This document shows positions 45,186-53,836 of a stretch of 64,000 nucleotides of DNA, piece after piece. Source of the DNA: Agarivorans gilvus (GTDB lineage Bacteria > Pseudomonadota > Gammaproteobacteria > Enterobacterales > Celerinatantimonadaceae); the NCBI RefSeq assembly GCF_001420915.1, contig NZ_CP013021.1, forward strand, positions 2,077,001 through 2,141,000, read 5' to 3'. The first letter of the stretch is position 1. Each line of letters begins with the position of its first letter. Under the pieces are notes generated by a model. It searched no databases and had not been told where the DNA came from. It worked only from the letters and a program-made list of their open reading frames with translations. A program made the translations under genes and the position numbers.

Positions 45186-45955
45186 TAAGAGACTCCCCGA
45201 TTCAGCAACATCACCGTTTCACTCACCGCTTGGCGCAATTTTTTATCGTTAACTGTTATGTCTTCGTCTAACACTGAATATTTATGATCGCGGCTTAAAC
45301 TGCCCATAGCGACGTCTTGCGCAACTAACAAACCGATTTTAACTCGATTAATCTGAGTCCAATCCGTTACCTGGCTGGCTTTAAAATAACGAAAATTATT
45401 GTCAGCACTGGCATACAAAAGCTGTAAATTGTCGATATCTTGGTCAAATACCGTATCGCCACTGGGGTCGCGGCAAACTAACTGATCGCTGGCAGAGATG
45501 AAAAAGACCATAGTTAATACCGTATCGGCGGCGACTTCAGAGCCATCACAGGCATAAAGACTGGCATTTGGCGCAGCCGCACCATAAAAGCGTAGCGCTA
45601 CCACATCGGTATCGGCTTTAGCGCCAGGGTAAGTCGTCTGGTTTTCCAAGCCCTGCAGCATCTGCGCCTCATCCCAAGTGAAGCCCAAGGTATCGGCCAC
45701 CGGTACCACTGGTAATAAGGTATTTTGATAGAGTTGGTTATAATCGCGAAAACCTGCTTGCTGTATATACAAACGCATGGTTTGTATGCTCATGCGATTT
45801 TTATTCACCAGCAAATGGCTAGCTCGGGTCAGTTCATAACTTTTTTGGTCGCCAATAAAGGCCGCATACAATCCCGCCACCACCACCAGTGATAGCATAA
45901 GGGCAATCATCAACTCAACAAGGCCAAAACCTTGTTGGTTACTTATCTTAGCCAT
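45185..45955 (-). CDS. pilW: Type IV minor pilin PilW
   Basis: Minor pilin of 256 residues, the longest of the set, as expected. The prepilin motif is QQG-FGLVELMIALML, and the pilin helix is followed by a large globular part (VVALRFYGAAAPNAS). It overlaps pilV by 13 bases and pilX by one base, so the genes are translationally coupled. Confidence 0.9.
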   Translation of the reverse strand: MAKISNQQGFGLVELMIALMLSLVVVAGLYAAFIGDQKSYELTRASHLLVNKNRMSIQTMRLYIQQAGFRDYNQLYQNTLLPVVPVADTLGFTWDEAQMLQGLENQTTYPGAKADTDVVALRFYGAAAPNASLYACDGSEVAADTVLTMVFFISASDQLVCRDPSGDTVFDQDIDNLQLLYASADNNFRYFKASQVTDWTQINRVKIGLLVAQDVAMGSLSRDHKYSVLDEDITVNDKKLRQAVSETVMLLNRGVS

Positions 45956-46461
45956 ACCGCAACCTCACTACATTGGTGGCTAGCACCGCTGCTATCGCTA
46001 GCGCAATTCTCTACTCCCGAGCCCGATAAATTGGCATCCCAAGTCATGGTAACTGTGACCAAATTAGCATTATGGGCAATCGAAAAACGCAGCTGTGGTA
46101 TGTATTCACTGTGGCTACTAAACCAATCACTAATCTCATATTGTGCTAGCTCAACTCGGCTACAGGCTTGGGTTGCACAATTTGGCACGGAGGTAAACGG
46201 AGCAGCCCCATCACTTAAATTACTCGCATCATATTCACCATCTAATGCGGCCTGCGGCATGCTGCTAAAGCGCTGCACGATGTCTAGCATCGCCACATTG
46301 GCCGTTTGGGCAAAGCGCGCCTGTTGGGCAGTATTCACCGATTGAATTTGCAGTGCGGCGTGCCCCAACAAACCAATGGAAACAATCACTACCGCAATCA
46401 ATAACTCAATCAGCGTAAAACCCTGCTGCTTATGGGCAGTAGCTAGTGGATGGCGTTGCAT
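45943..46461 (-). CDS. pilV: Type IV minor pilin PilV
   Basis: Minor pilin of 172 residues from the ATG at 46461 (MQRHPLATAHKQQGFTLIE). GGAGG is seven bases upstream, which decides this start over the TTG at 46467. The motif QQG-FTLIELLIAVVIVSIGLLG is typical of PilV. It overlaps the end of fimT. Confidence 0.88.
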   Translation of the reverse strand: MQRHPLATAHKQQGFTLIELLIAVVIVSIGLLGHAALQIQSVNTAQQARFAQTANVAMLDIVQRFSSMPQAALDGEYDASNLSDGAAPFTSVPNCATQACSRVELAQYEISDWFSSHSEYIPQLRFSIAHNANLVTVTMTWDANLSGSGVENCASDSSGASHQCSEVAVWLR

Positions 46462-46963
46462 ACTCAATCCTCCCCATGCGGGTCACTGAAATTCGTTGGT
46501 CTTGGTAGTCATTGGAAGGCGCGCACACCGTTAGCACTCCTGCTAAGGCATGACCTGTAGGAAAAAAACGTAACAAAGGACTAGAGCTACCAGTGGCGCT
46601 GAAGTTGATCTTTGCGGCTTTAGATTTAGGGTAGCTAGCAATAATCTGCGAAGGGTCGCTCAAGGTAGCGTTACGGTCGTCATCACGAAATACCAACCAG
46701 CCGATATTTGCTCCCCATGCGGCTTCACAACTTGTGCCGCTGGTGGTAGGACAAACATAAGTGGACAAATTACTGCGAATGGCTTCTTGCTGAGCCACCA
46801 TCAAACTATTCGCTAGCAAGTCACGCGTCACTTTCTGTTTATTGTCTTGAATAAAACCTTGTAATGAAGGCACCGCTATCACTAAGACAATGACTAAAAT
46901 AGCCACCGCAATCATCAACTCAATTAAAGTAAAACCCTCAACCTTAGCCGCTCGCTTAAGCAC
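46430..46963 (-). CDS. fimT: GspH/FimT-type minor pseudopilin
   Basis: Type IV minor pilin of the FimT/FimU (GspH-like) type, 177 residues. It starts MLKRAAKVEG-FTLIELMIAVAIL with the prepilin site. The C-terminal domain has cysteines in STYVCPTTSGTSCEAAWG and TVCAPS, and ends GRIEYATPSTSYCP. FimT-like minor pilins bind DNA in some naturally competent bacteria, which would fit with comF, but this is inference. First gene of the minor-pilin operon. Confidence 0.88.
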   Translation of the reverse strand: MLKRAAKVEGFTLIELMIAVAILVIVLVIAVPSLQGFIQDNKQKVTRDLLANSLMVAQQEAIRSNLSTYVCPTTSGTSCEAAWGANIGWLVFRDDDRNATLSDPSQIIASYPKSKAAKINFSATGSSSPLLRFFPTGHALAGVLTVCAPSNDYQDQRISVTRMGRIEYATPSTSYCP

Positions 46964-47316
46964 TAAAAGAACCCCATGTTATCCATAACTGAGAACGCCT
47001 AACTCGCCTGTTCTTTGAATCCAAAAAATCAAGGTTATCGGCGATAAGTTCATAATAAATCAATCAATTAGCGCGACATTATTACAAAGCCAAACTGTAT
47101 AAACAATAAGCAAGTTATCAATAGTTGACAGGTATCATATTTTGTTCTACTAAAATGAAGATTTTCACTTTTGTACTACAATCAAATACTTAACATCTAA
47201 GGGTAAATTAGGCACAAAATTAGTTAACAATATCCCATTATTGAGTGATGAAAAGTATTGGTTTGCCGAGACAAAATGTGTAATCTAAATTTACCTTTTA
47301 ATCAAACACTTGGTTT
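46964..47316. other. AT-rich gap between the pilin operon and the 47317 gene
   Basis: About 350 bases without a gene, AT-rich, presumably holding divergent promoters. The only clear box is a perfect TTGACA at 47125-47130 on the plus strand, with a poor TACTAA 17 bases later. No repeat, terminator or sigma-54 site was seen. Confidence 0.35.
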
Positions 47317-47739
47317 ATGAAGCTTCAATCCGTTCCCAGCTATGTTGATGACAACTACGTCAATAATGTAGTCAGCGAGTGTATTGCATTTATCAAAGGC
47401 ACTGCCCCTTGGTGGGTTAGGCAGTCGTGCTTGGATTGTCGAGAGTCACGACAATTAATTCATTTGTTTTTAGTAGCCTTTAGCACTTGGCGAAAACGCC
47501 AAACCCAACCGCACCATAAGCGAAATATCCAGCCCAATAACCTGTTTGATTTAAGCCCCTTAATTTATGATTTGAGCTATACCCTAAACCAACTAGCCAA
47601 CCAAGACTTAGATTTACTCAACGAGCAACTAAAAAATTCACTCAGAGTGATCCATCAAGAGTCACGGGCATTTCTTAAGGATTGGCATAGCTTAGATATT
47701 GAACAAATCACCGAGACACCTCTTTCATACGTCTCTTAA
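47317..47739 (+). CDS. Hypothetical protein, no family recognised
   Basis: A protein of 140 residues starting MKLQSVPSYVDDNYVNNVV. It has cysteines in SECIAF and CLDCRES, and a helix-rich C-terminal half (LSYTLNQLANQDLDLLNEQLKNSL). There is no signal peptide or membrane segment. I do not recognise it. It lies 17 bases before the acetyltransferase gene and is probably co-transcribed. Confidence 0.6.
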   Translation: MKLQSVPSYVDDNYVNNVVSECIAFIKGTAPWWVRQSCLDCRESRQLIHLFLVAFSTWRKRQTQPHHKRNIQPNNLFDLSPLIYDLSYTLNQLANQDLDLLNEQLKNSLRVIHQESRAFLKDWHSLDIEQITETPLSYVS

Positions 47740-47756
47740 ACTACGAGCAATAAACC

Positions 47757-48131
47757 ATGCGTTTATCTTTTCAAGCCGCCTCAGCTTGGCCTAAGCATGC
47801 GGCCGACCTCAGTAAAATTGCACCCTCGGTGAATGAACAACAATGGCAACAATGGCAGCAGGCAGGCCAGCTATACTACTGTGTATTCAATCAAAGGGTG
47901 GTCGCCTATTGTGTGGTAGAAAGTCACTTTCCGCAGTTAACCATTCGGCGCTTTGCAGTACGGGACATCACCCGCCGACGTGGAATTGGCTTATATATGT
48001 TTCAGCAACTATTACAATTATCGGCGCAGCGCCAGTTAAGTCGTCTAGCCTTTCCGGCTAGTAATCAAGCCGCCACTCTGAGTTTTTACAATCACTTAGG
48101 TTTAAATAACCAACAGGTATTTGAGCTATAA
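47757..48131 (+). CDS. GNAT-family acetyltransferase, PanZ-like
   Basis: Small GNAT protein of 124 residues. The acetyl-CoA motif RRFAVRDITRRRGIGLYMFQQL resembles PanZ/PanM (LRVREVTRRRGVGQYLL in E. coli), the regulator of PanD maturation. The length is also near PanZ's 127. The identification as PanZ rather than a general GNAT is only moderately supported. It is followed by a terminator. Confidence 0.65.
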   Translation: MRLSFQAASAWPKHAADLSKIAPSVNEQQWQQWQQAGQLYYCVFNQRVVAYCVVESHFPQLTIRRFAVRDITRRRGIGLYMFQQLLQLSAQRQLSRLAFPASNQAATLSFYNHLGLNNQQVFEL

Positions 48132-48132
48132 A

Positions 48133-48158
48133 AAAGGCCAGAGCAAGCTCTGGCCTTT
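48133..48158. terminator. Terminator between the acetyltransferase gene and glpX
   Basis: 12-bp stem AAAGGCCAGAGC/GCTCTGGCCTTT with a 2-base loop, between convergent genes. Confidence 0.8.
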
Positions 48159-48173
48159 CTCACTAGTAATGAC

Positions 48174-49181
48174 TTATAAAATGATGGCTTTTAGCTCATC
48201 ATTCTTTCTATCTAAATAATGGGTAGATTGGATTTTACGGATGGTGCGTGTTTTACCACGAACCAACAAGGTTTCGGTGGTGGCTATATTCCCCTGACGG
48301 TTTATACCTTCCAGCAAATCACCCTTAGTGATGCCAGTGGCCGAAAAAATAACATTATCATTCTTCGCCAATTCATGTAGTTGCAGCACACTATTTACCT
48401 GAATGCTTTGCTCTTCACAACGACGAATTTCATCTGCCGCTATGCGCTGGTTCTCGGCGTTATCTTCTTTCACTTGATTACGAGGAATCAACCGGCCTTG
48501 CATATCGCCACCTAAGGCTCGAATCACCGCCGCAGAAATCACCCCTTCAGGAGCTCCGCCAACACAATACATCATGTCAACTTCAGATAAAGGCATACAA
48601 GCGAGAACAGAGGCTGCCACATCACCATCAGGAATAGCAAATACTCGAACGCCTAGCTTTTGCATTTCAGCAATTACCGCGTCATGACGGGGCTTAGCTA
48701 AGGTAATCACGGTCATATCGCGAAGATCTTTACCTAAAGCGGCAGCCGTTTGTTTGATGTTGTGCTCAAGTGACAGATTTAAGTCGATACAGCCTTTAGC
48801 ATTTGGCCCTACCACTAACTTTTCCATGTACATATCTGGCGCACGCAGGAATGCGCCTTTTTCACCTACGGCCAACACAGCTACAGCGTTGTTCTGGCCC
48901 ATTGCGGTCATTCGAGTACCTTCGATGGGATCAACCGCAATATCAACAGCCTCGCCACCAGTACCCACATGCTCACCAATATATAGCATCGGCGCATCAT
49001 CAATTTCGCCTTCGCCAATCACGACTTCGCCATCGATATCCATGTCATTCAGCATAATACGCATGGCTTCTACTGCTGCGTTGTCCGCTACATTTTTATC
49101 GCCACGGCCCAACCACTTATAACCAGCTAAAGCAGCGGCTTCAGTAACACGGGAAAAACGAAATGCTAGATCTCTTCTCAT
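48174..49181 (-). CDS. glpX: Class II fructose-1,6-bisphosphatase
   Basis: Gluconeogenic phosphatase, removing the C1 phosphate of fructose 1,6-bisphosphate. It has 335 residues (E. coli GlpX 336). Metal and substrate motifs are VVIGEGEIDDAPMLYIGE, VDPIEGTRMTA, GDVAASVLACMP and GGAPEGVISAAV. It is a single gene here, not with glpFK. Confidence 0.96.
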   Translation of the reverse strand: MRRDLAFRFSRVTEAAALAGYKWLGRGDKNVADNAAVEAMRIMLNDMDIDGEVVIGEGEIDDAPMLYIGEHVGTGGEAVDIAVDPIEGTRMTAMGQNNAVAVLAVGEKGAFLRAPDMYMEKLVVGPNAKGCIDLNLSLEHNIKQTAAALGKDLRDMTVITLAKPRHDAVIAEMQKLGVRVFAIPDGDVAASVLACMPLSEVDMMYCVGGAPEGVISAAVIRALGGDMQGRLIPRNQVKEDNAENQRIAADEIRRCEEQSIQVNSVLQLHELAKNDNVIFSATGITKGDLLEGINRQGNIATTETLLVRGKTRTIRKIQSTHYLDRKNDELKAIIL

Positions 49182-49253
49182 TAGATACGCCTAATTAACT
49201 AAAAAAACGTGGCGAATTCTAACACACTATTATGTTTTGTTCAGCTTACTCGC

Positions 49254-49859
49254 TTAAGCCAGCGCCTGTTGCACTAAACGCAATGCCGGTGACGGTAATT
49301 CCAGCGCTAAAGCGGCTTTCTGCCCTTCGGCTGACATCTTTGCCCAAGTTTTTTGCACGATGCTAATCACCTTTGCTTGCTCATGTTTATTGGCGAACTC
49401 AAGAAAGTAATACTTAAGAAAAACCAAGCAAATCACATCTTCTAAAGCTTGGGTAAGCGGATTTTGTTTCAGTTTCTCTTTACGCAGCAAACTGCAAGTG
49501 GCTTCTATCTGCGCTTCATCGAGCTGGTATTTACGCATGATATCGGCGCAAAGTTCGGCATGTTTACTGCCTAAATCCTTACGCCATTTCAAATAGCCGG
49601 CGCGCCCCTCGGGGTAATCCGAACGTGGCGATAACCAACGCCCAATGTGCTGTGCCCGCGCGGCAATTTGCAGCTGAGCAGGCGGCGACAACATGAAATC
49701 ATGCAGGCAATTCGACATCCGTTTCCCATACAAAAACTCTTTAGGGTGGATATTTCCCAACTCATCAAACTGTCGATTAGGGTCATTAAGGTTAAATTGG
49801 TCGATATCGTTTAAAACCTGATTCAGAATATTTTGCTGCATGATTTGCGCTTTTCCCAT
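49254..49859 (-). CDS. DUF4202 protein
   Basis: A protein of 201 residues matching DUF4202 as I know it: KEFLYGKRMSNCLHDFMLSP, AARAQHIGRWLSPRSDYPEG, RAGYLKWRKDL, LLRKEKLKQNP and LEDVICLVFLKYYFLEFA. No biochemical role is established. It has several histidines (QHIGRW, KHAEL) that could bind metal. The start may be the ATG at 49841 (MQQNIL), six codons downstream. Single gene divergent from ald. Confidence 0.8.
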   Translation of the reverse strand: MGKAQIMQQNILNQVLNDIDQFNLNDPNRQFDELGNIHPKEFLYGKRMSNCLHDFMLSPPAQLQIAARAQHIGRWLSPRSDYPEGRAGYLKWRKDLGSKHAELCADIMRKYQLDEAQIEATCSLLRKEKLKQNPLTQALEDVICLVFLKYYFLEFANKHEQAKVISIVQKTWAKMSAEGQKAALALELPSPALRLVQQALA

Positions 49860-50028
49860 AACTTTGTTTTAACTCTTAACAAGAGCACAACATATCCTAC
49901 CGAAACGCCAAAAACAACACAGACTCTTACGCTAAAAAACTGTTGCGGACTTAGTTAATTTGACTATACATTAAACTTAAGAGCGGCATATATGACCAAC
50001 ACATATAGTATAAAGGGAGTTAATCGCT

Positions 50029-51144
50029 ATGTTGATCGGTGTACCAAAGGAAATAAAAAATCACGAATACCGTGTGGGAATGACCCCAGCCAGTGTCAAT
50101 GAACTCGTACAACTTGGCCATAAAGTCATGGTTGAAACCCAAGCTGGTGCCGGCATTGGCTTCAGTGACCAAGACTATCAAGCCGTTGGCGCAAGCATTG
50201 CCAATAACGCAGACGAGGTATTTGCCAGCGCAGATATGATCGTGAAAGTGAAAGAGCCTCAAGCGGCAGAGCGCGCCATGTTGCGTGAAGACCAACTACT
50301 GTTTACCTACCTCCACCTTGCTCCCGACCCAGAACAAACCCAAGACTTACTTAAGTCCGGCGCAGTATGTGTGGCTTATGAAACCGTCACTAGCCCACGC
50401 GGTGGCTTACCCTTGTTAGCCCCAATGTCGGAAGTGGCCGGTCGAATGGCAATTCAAGCTGGTGCATTAGCGCTTGAGAAATCCAAAGGTGGTCGGGGCT
50501 TATTATTAGGTGGAGTACCGGGGGTAGAGCCCGCTAAAGTGACCATTGTTGGTGGCGGCATGGTAGGTCGCAACGCTGCGCAAATGGCTGTAGGCATGGG
50601 CGCCGATGTGGTGATTCTAGACCGCAATATCGATGTATTACGTAGCATCGATGCCGAGTTCCACGGCCAGTTAAAAACGGTGTATTCAACCGCTAGCAGT
50701 ATCGAACAACACGTTCTCGATGCCGACCTAGTGATTGGAGGGGTACTGTTACCCGGTGCCGCAGCACCCAAACTGATCACCAAAGAAATGGTTAAAAAAA
50801 TGAAGAGCGGCAGTGCCATCGTTGACGTCGCTATCGACCAAGGCGGCTGTGCAGAAACCTCGAAGGCCACCACTCACCAAGATCCGATTTACATTGTGGA
50901 TGATGTGGTTCACTACTGCGTGGCCAACATGCCTGGAGGGGTCGCGCGCACTTCAACTATGGCACTAAACAACGCCACTCTGCCTTACATCATTACCCTA
51001 GCCAATAAAGGTTATAAACAGGCCTTGTTAGACGATGAGCACCTACGTAATGGCTTAAACGTCATGCATGGCAAGTTAACTCGTCCGGAAGTGGCTGAAG
51101 CCTTGGGCCTTGAAGCCGTTGACCCAATGAGCTTATTGGCTTAA
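50029..51144 (+). CDS. ald: Alanine dehydrogenase
   Basis: NAD-dependent interconversion of alanine with pyruvate and ammonia. It has 371 residues. The N-terminal MLIGVPKEIKNHEYRVGMTP, the substrate lysine in VKVKEP, TYLHLAPDPEQT and the Rossmann segment VTIVGGGMVGRNAAQMAVGM are present. AAAGGGAG precedes the ATG. The family could release or fix ammonia, relevant to the nitrogen genes downstream. Confidence 0.96.
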   Translation: MLIGVPKEIKNHEYRVGMTPASVNELVQLGHKVMVETQAGAGIGFSDQDYQAVGASIANNADEVFASADMIVKVKEPQAAERAMLREDQLLFTYLHLAPDPEQTQDLLKSGAVCVAYETVTSPRGGLPLLAPMSEVAGRMAIQAGALALEKSKGGRGLLLGGVPGVEPAKVTIVGGGMVGRNAAQMAVGMGADVVILDRNIDVLRSIDAEFHGQLKTVYSTASSIEQHVLDADLVIGGVLLPGAAAPKLITKEMVKKMKSGSAIVDVAIDQGGCAETSKATTHQDPIYIVDDVVHYCVANMPGGVARTSTMALNNATLPYIITLANKGYKQALLDDEHLRNGLNVMHGKLTRPEVAEALGLEAVDPMSLLA

Positions 51145-51160
51145 GTGGAAGCTAACAGCA

Positions 51161-51187
51161 AAAAAAGAGCGCCAAGCGCTCTTTTTT
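51161..51187. terminator. Terminator between ald and the DUF4357 gene
   Basis: 12-bp stem AAAAAAGAGCGC/GCGCTCTTTTTT with a 3-base loop, between convergent genes and able to act on both strands. Confidence 0.88.
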
Positions 51188-51202
51188 ATTTGCATGCTAA
51201 GG

Positions 51203-51685
51203 CTAGCGCTTTTTGCCGTAACCTCTATCTTTCAAGCTTCTGCCCCATTTATCCAACCAAGCATCTAAACCACTACGTGCATTACCGGCAATTAAGCAGG
51301 CAGCAGAGCTGGGGCTAGAAAACTGATAGTCACGCATAAATTCATACTCATCGCCCTGGCGGCACAATACATGTTCTGCTAGTAGCTGTTCACGAAGCGC
51401 GAGCACCGCAGGACGTAACGATTCTGCGCCGCCACCATTAGCGGTGGAGCCTTTTACCACCATAAAACCCGGCTTATTTTTGGCGCCAGTAGGGTAGCCA
51501 TGAGCCACCGCTTGTTTCACGCTAAACGTATATTCGGCAGAAATGCTTTGTGAGCCGCTTTCGAGCACTAATTCACGCAAGGACAACAATTGTTGATAGA
51601 GCTCTATGGGCAGAATAGCAGCGGTTTTATGTCCGTCACCATCAATGACAAAGTTAACTTTAGAGAGTTCGAAAGGACCGTCCAT
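51203..51685 (-). CDS. DUF4357 domain protein
   Basis: The ATG at 51685 gives 160 residues (MDGPFELSKVNFVIDGDG); the frame from 51730 adds 15 residues. The C-terminal part carries the DUF4357 pattern: GFMVVKGSTA, SLRPAVLALREQLL, YEFMRDYQFSSPSSAACLI. The N-terminal VIDGDGHKTAAILPIELYQQLLSL resembles the N-terminal strand-helix of Phd-like antitoxins. Function unknown; DUF4357 often accompanies GIY-YIG nucleases, but no such domain is present. Confidence 0.75.
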   Translation of the reverse strand: MDGPFELSKVNFVIDGDGHKTAAILPIELYQQLLSLRELVLESGSQSISAEYTFSVKQAVAHGYPTGAKNKPGFMVVKGSTANGGGAESLRPAVLALREQLLAEHVLCRQGDEYEFMRDYQFSSPSSAACLIAGNARSGLDAWLDKWGRSLKDRGYGKKR

Positions 51686-51750
51686 GTCAGACCACAAGTT
51701 ACTAAGTTTGTGCAAATTTAACACAAGCAAGAGGCAAATTTGAATATAAA

Positions 51751-51773
51751 AAAACCTCGCTAGGCGAGGTTTT
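51751..51773 (-). terminator. rpoH terminator
   Basis: 10-bp stem AAAACCTCGC/GCGAGGTTTT with a 3-base loop, 10 bases beyond the rpoH stop. Confidence 0.85.
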
Positions 51774-51782
51774 TAAGATGTT

Positions 51783-52631
51783 TTATTCCATGGCCGCTTT
51801 TAGCTTCTTCATGGCATTTTTTTCTAACTGCCTGATGCGTTCCGCAGACACTTGGTAATGATCGGCCAACTCTTGCAAGGTGGCCTTATCTTCATCCAAC
51901 CAGCGACGTTGCACAATATAGGCATTACGCTCGTCTAAAGTAGCCAGTGCTGCGCGTAAACGATTAGCAGCCGCCACTTCCCAGTTTTCTTTTTCAACAT
52001 ACTGAGCGACATCAGAAGACTTATCTTCTAAGTACTGGATTGGCGCAAAGCTGCCTTCGCGCTCGTCGTCATCAGAAGCCAGATCAAAAGCTTGATCCTG
52101 AGCACTCATACGTGATTCCATTTCCATCACGTCTTTAGTGCTTACGCCAAGATTCTCTGCCACCATGTTGACTTCATCTTGACTAAACCAGCCCAAACGC
52201 TTTTTCGACTTACGTAAATTAAAGAACAATTTACGTTGTGCTTTAGTGGTAGCAATTTTCACCATGCGCCAGTTACGTAATACGTATTCGTGGATCTCAG
52301 CTTTGATCCAATGCACAGCAAAAGAAACCAAACGCACACCCACACTGGGGTCGAAGCGTTTAACGGCTTTCATCAAGCCAACATTGCCTTCTTGAATTAA
52401 ATCGGCCTGAGGTAAGCCATAACCGGCATAGTTTTTCGCCACGTGCACAACAAAACGCAGATGTGACATAACGAGTTCACGAGCTGCAGTTAAGTCTCCT
52501 TCGTCGTGCAAACGAGTGGCAAGCTCTTTCTCACGCTCAGGGGTAAGCATCTCAACCCGATTAACTGATTGAATATAGGCTTCAATGCTCCCTTGCGGGA
52601 CTAACGCCATAGATGCATTTACTTGATCCAT
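51783..52631 (-). CDS. rpoH: RNA polymerase heat-shock sigma factor RpoH (sigma-32)
   Basis: Directs transcription of chaperone and protease genes after heat shock. The ATG at 52631 (MDQVNASMALVPQGSIEAYI), with GAGGTTGAT upstream, gives 282 residues; a frame to 52676 adds 15. The region 2 core is HLRFVVHVAKNYAGYGLPQADLIQEGN. The RpoH box QRKLFFNLRKSKKRLGWF is intact, and so is the region 4 helix-turn-helix TLQELADHYQVSAERIRQLE. In many gammaproteobacteria rpoH directly follows ftsX; here it is 9 kb away, with the nitrite operon and a MATE gene between. Confidence 0.97.
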   Translation of the reverse strand: MDQVNASMALVPQGSIEAYIQSVNRVEMLTPEREKELATRLHDEGDLTAARELVMSHLRFVVHVAKNYAGYGLPQADLIQEGNVGLMKAVKRFDPSVGVRLVSFAVHWIKAEIHEYVLRNWRMVKIATTKAQRKLFFNLRKSKKRLGWFSQDEVNMVAENLGVSTKDVMEMESRMSAQDQAFDLASDDDEREGSFAPIQYLEDKSSDVAQYVEKENWEVAAANRLRAALATLDERNAYIVQRRWLDEDKATLQELADHYQVSAERIRQLEKNAMKKLKAAME

Positions 52632-52780
52632 ATCAACCTCTAAAAATAACCTAGTCGCTGAGTCTAGCATAGCCAATGGCCAAGATCTAACCCCTATATC
52701 GCTGATAGTAAGCCATCCAAGCTAGTTCACAGCAACCCATATAATATGAACCCATAAACCAAATATAGTTCACAGTTTTT

Positions 52781-52818
52781 AGCACATTCAAGGTGCGTGT
52801 TTTTACCAAACAGGTGCA
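52781..52818. promoter_or_regulatory. Two tandem NtrC-like enhancer sites
   Basis: Sites at 52781-52797 (AGCACATTCAAGGTGCG) and 52802-52818 (TTTACCAAACAGGTGCA). Against TGCACC-N5-GGTGCA they match at 9 and 10 of 12 positions. Centres are 21 bp apart, two helical turns. They lie about 110-150 bp upstream of the sigma-54 site, the usual place for an NtrC enhancer. Implies activation under nitrogen limitation. Confidence 0.7.
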
Positions 52819-52891
52819 ATTTAACCCTTTAGGAGTAACTGAGCGAGGCTCACTTAAAAACCAGCAAAAAATCCTAACCCATTGATAAAAA

Positions 52892-52905
52892 ATGATTTAA
52901 ATCAA
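52892..52905. promoter_or_regulatory. FNR-like palindrome
   Basis: ATGATTTAAATCAA differs from the FNR/Anr consensus TTGAT-N4-ATCAA at one base. It lies about 50 bp upstream of the predicted sigma-54 start site. It may tune expression by oxygen or be a chance AT-rich palindrome. Confidence 0.35.
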
Positions 52906-52927
52906 GTTTATCGAGTTTTTCGGCTAC

Positions 52928-52942
52928 TGGCACCATGATTGC
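52928..52942 (+). promoter_or_regulatory. Sigma-54 promoter of the nitrite operon
   Basis: TGGCACcatgaTTGC matches the -24/-12 consensus TGGCAC-N5-TTGC exactly, with the GG and GC dinucleotides 12 bases apart. The predicted start, near 52954, lies about 24 bases before the cobA ATG. Together with the NtrC-like sites this is a strong nitrogen-limitation promoter. Confidence 0.85.
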
Positions 52943-52977
52943 GTGAGACTTGGCATAAGTTACTGCGAGAGTTTCAA

Positions 52978-53826
52978 ATGAGCATACAAAGAATTAGCCA
53001 AGCACCGCAAAACCATAACATACAGCCTACAAATGCTGCGGTGGTGGATCTAGTAGGTGCTGGCCCTGGTGACCCAGAACTCCTCACCTTAAAAGCACTG
53101 CGCAGCATCGAACAGGCTGATTTAGTGCTATACGACCGCTTGGTGAGCCAAGAGATCTTGGCCTTGATCCCAGCGGGAACTAAGTCGATTTATGTCGGTA
53201 AAGCCAAGGCTAATCACTGTATTCCACAACAGCAACTCAACTTATTCATGGTAGATAAGGCCAAACAAGGTTTACGTATCTGCCGCCTTAAAGGCGGAGA
53301 CCCTTTTGTATTTGGCCGCGGTAGTGAAGAGTTACAGGTGCTGCATCAACATAATGTACCGGCTCGTGTGATTCCCGGTATTACCGCAGCATCAGGCTGT
53401 ACCAGCTATGCAGGGATCCCCCTCACCCACCGAGGACTCGCTACCGGCTGCAGCTTTATCACCGGACATAAACAAGACGGCAAACTCGATATTGACTGGG
53501 CTCAGTTAGCACAACTTGACCATACCTTGGTGTTTTACATGGGCTTAAGCAGTTTGCCGGAGATTAGCCAGCAACTTCAACATTTTGGAAAGAGTGGCCA
53601 TACCCCAGCCGCACTCATTGAGAATGGTTGCCACAGCCAACAACGCGTGGTGAGTGGCCAGCTACACCAGTTACCTACGCTCGCCAGTGAGCATCAATTG
53701 CAGTCCCCTACATTAATTGTAATTGGTGAAGTTGTCTCACTGCGCGAGCAACTCGACTGGTTAAGCAACTTAGCTCACCAGCAGAATCAAATTGAATTAG
53801 AAAATAGTGCCGCGTTAAGCGCATAG
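52978..53826 (+). CDS. cobA: Uroporphyrinogen-III C-methyltransferase
   Basis: Methylates uroporphyrinogen III to precorrin-2, precursor of siroheme, the cofactor of NirB. I start it at the ATG at 52978 (MSIQRISQAPQ), with GAGAG six bases upstream; a frame from 52939 adds 13 residues and would begin inside the sigma-54 site. It has 282 residues. Motifs: VDLVGAGPGDPELLTLKALR, ADLVLYDRLVS, GKAKANHCIPQ, RLKGGDPFVFGRGSEE and TAASGCTSYAGIPLTHR. It lacks the CysG N-terminal oxidase-ferrochelatase part. First gene of the nitrite operon. Confidence 0.95.
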   Translation: MSIQRISQAPQNHNIQPTNAAVVDLVGAGPGDPELLTLKALRSIEQADLVLYDRLVSQEILALIPAGTKSIYVGKAKANHCIPQQQLNLFMVDKAKQGLRICRLKGGDPFVFGRGSEELQVLHQHNVPARVIPGITAASGCTSYAGIPLTHRGLATGCSFITGHKQDGKLDIDWAQLAQLDHTLVFYMGLSSLPEISQQLQHFGKSGHTPAALIENGCHSQQRVVSGQLHQLPTLASEHQLQSPTLIVIGEVVSLREQLDWLSNLAHQQNQIELENSAALSA

Positions 53827-53836
53827 GAGAGAGTAC

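Noticed and set aside
52892..52905. FNR-like palindrome as main nitrite-operon control.
   Set aside because: One mismatch in an AT-rich stretch is weak evidence beside an exact sigma-54 site and two NtrC-like sites, so it is listed only at low confidence.
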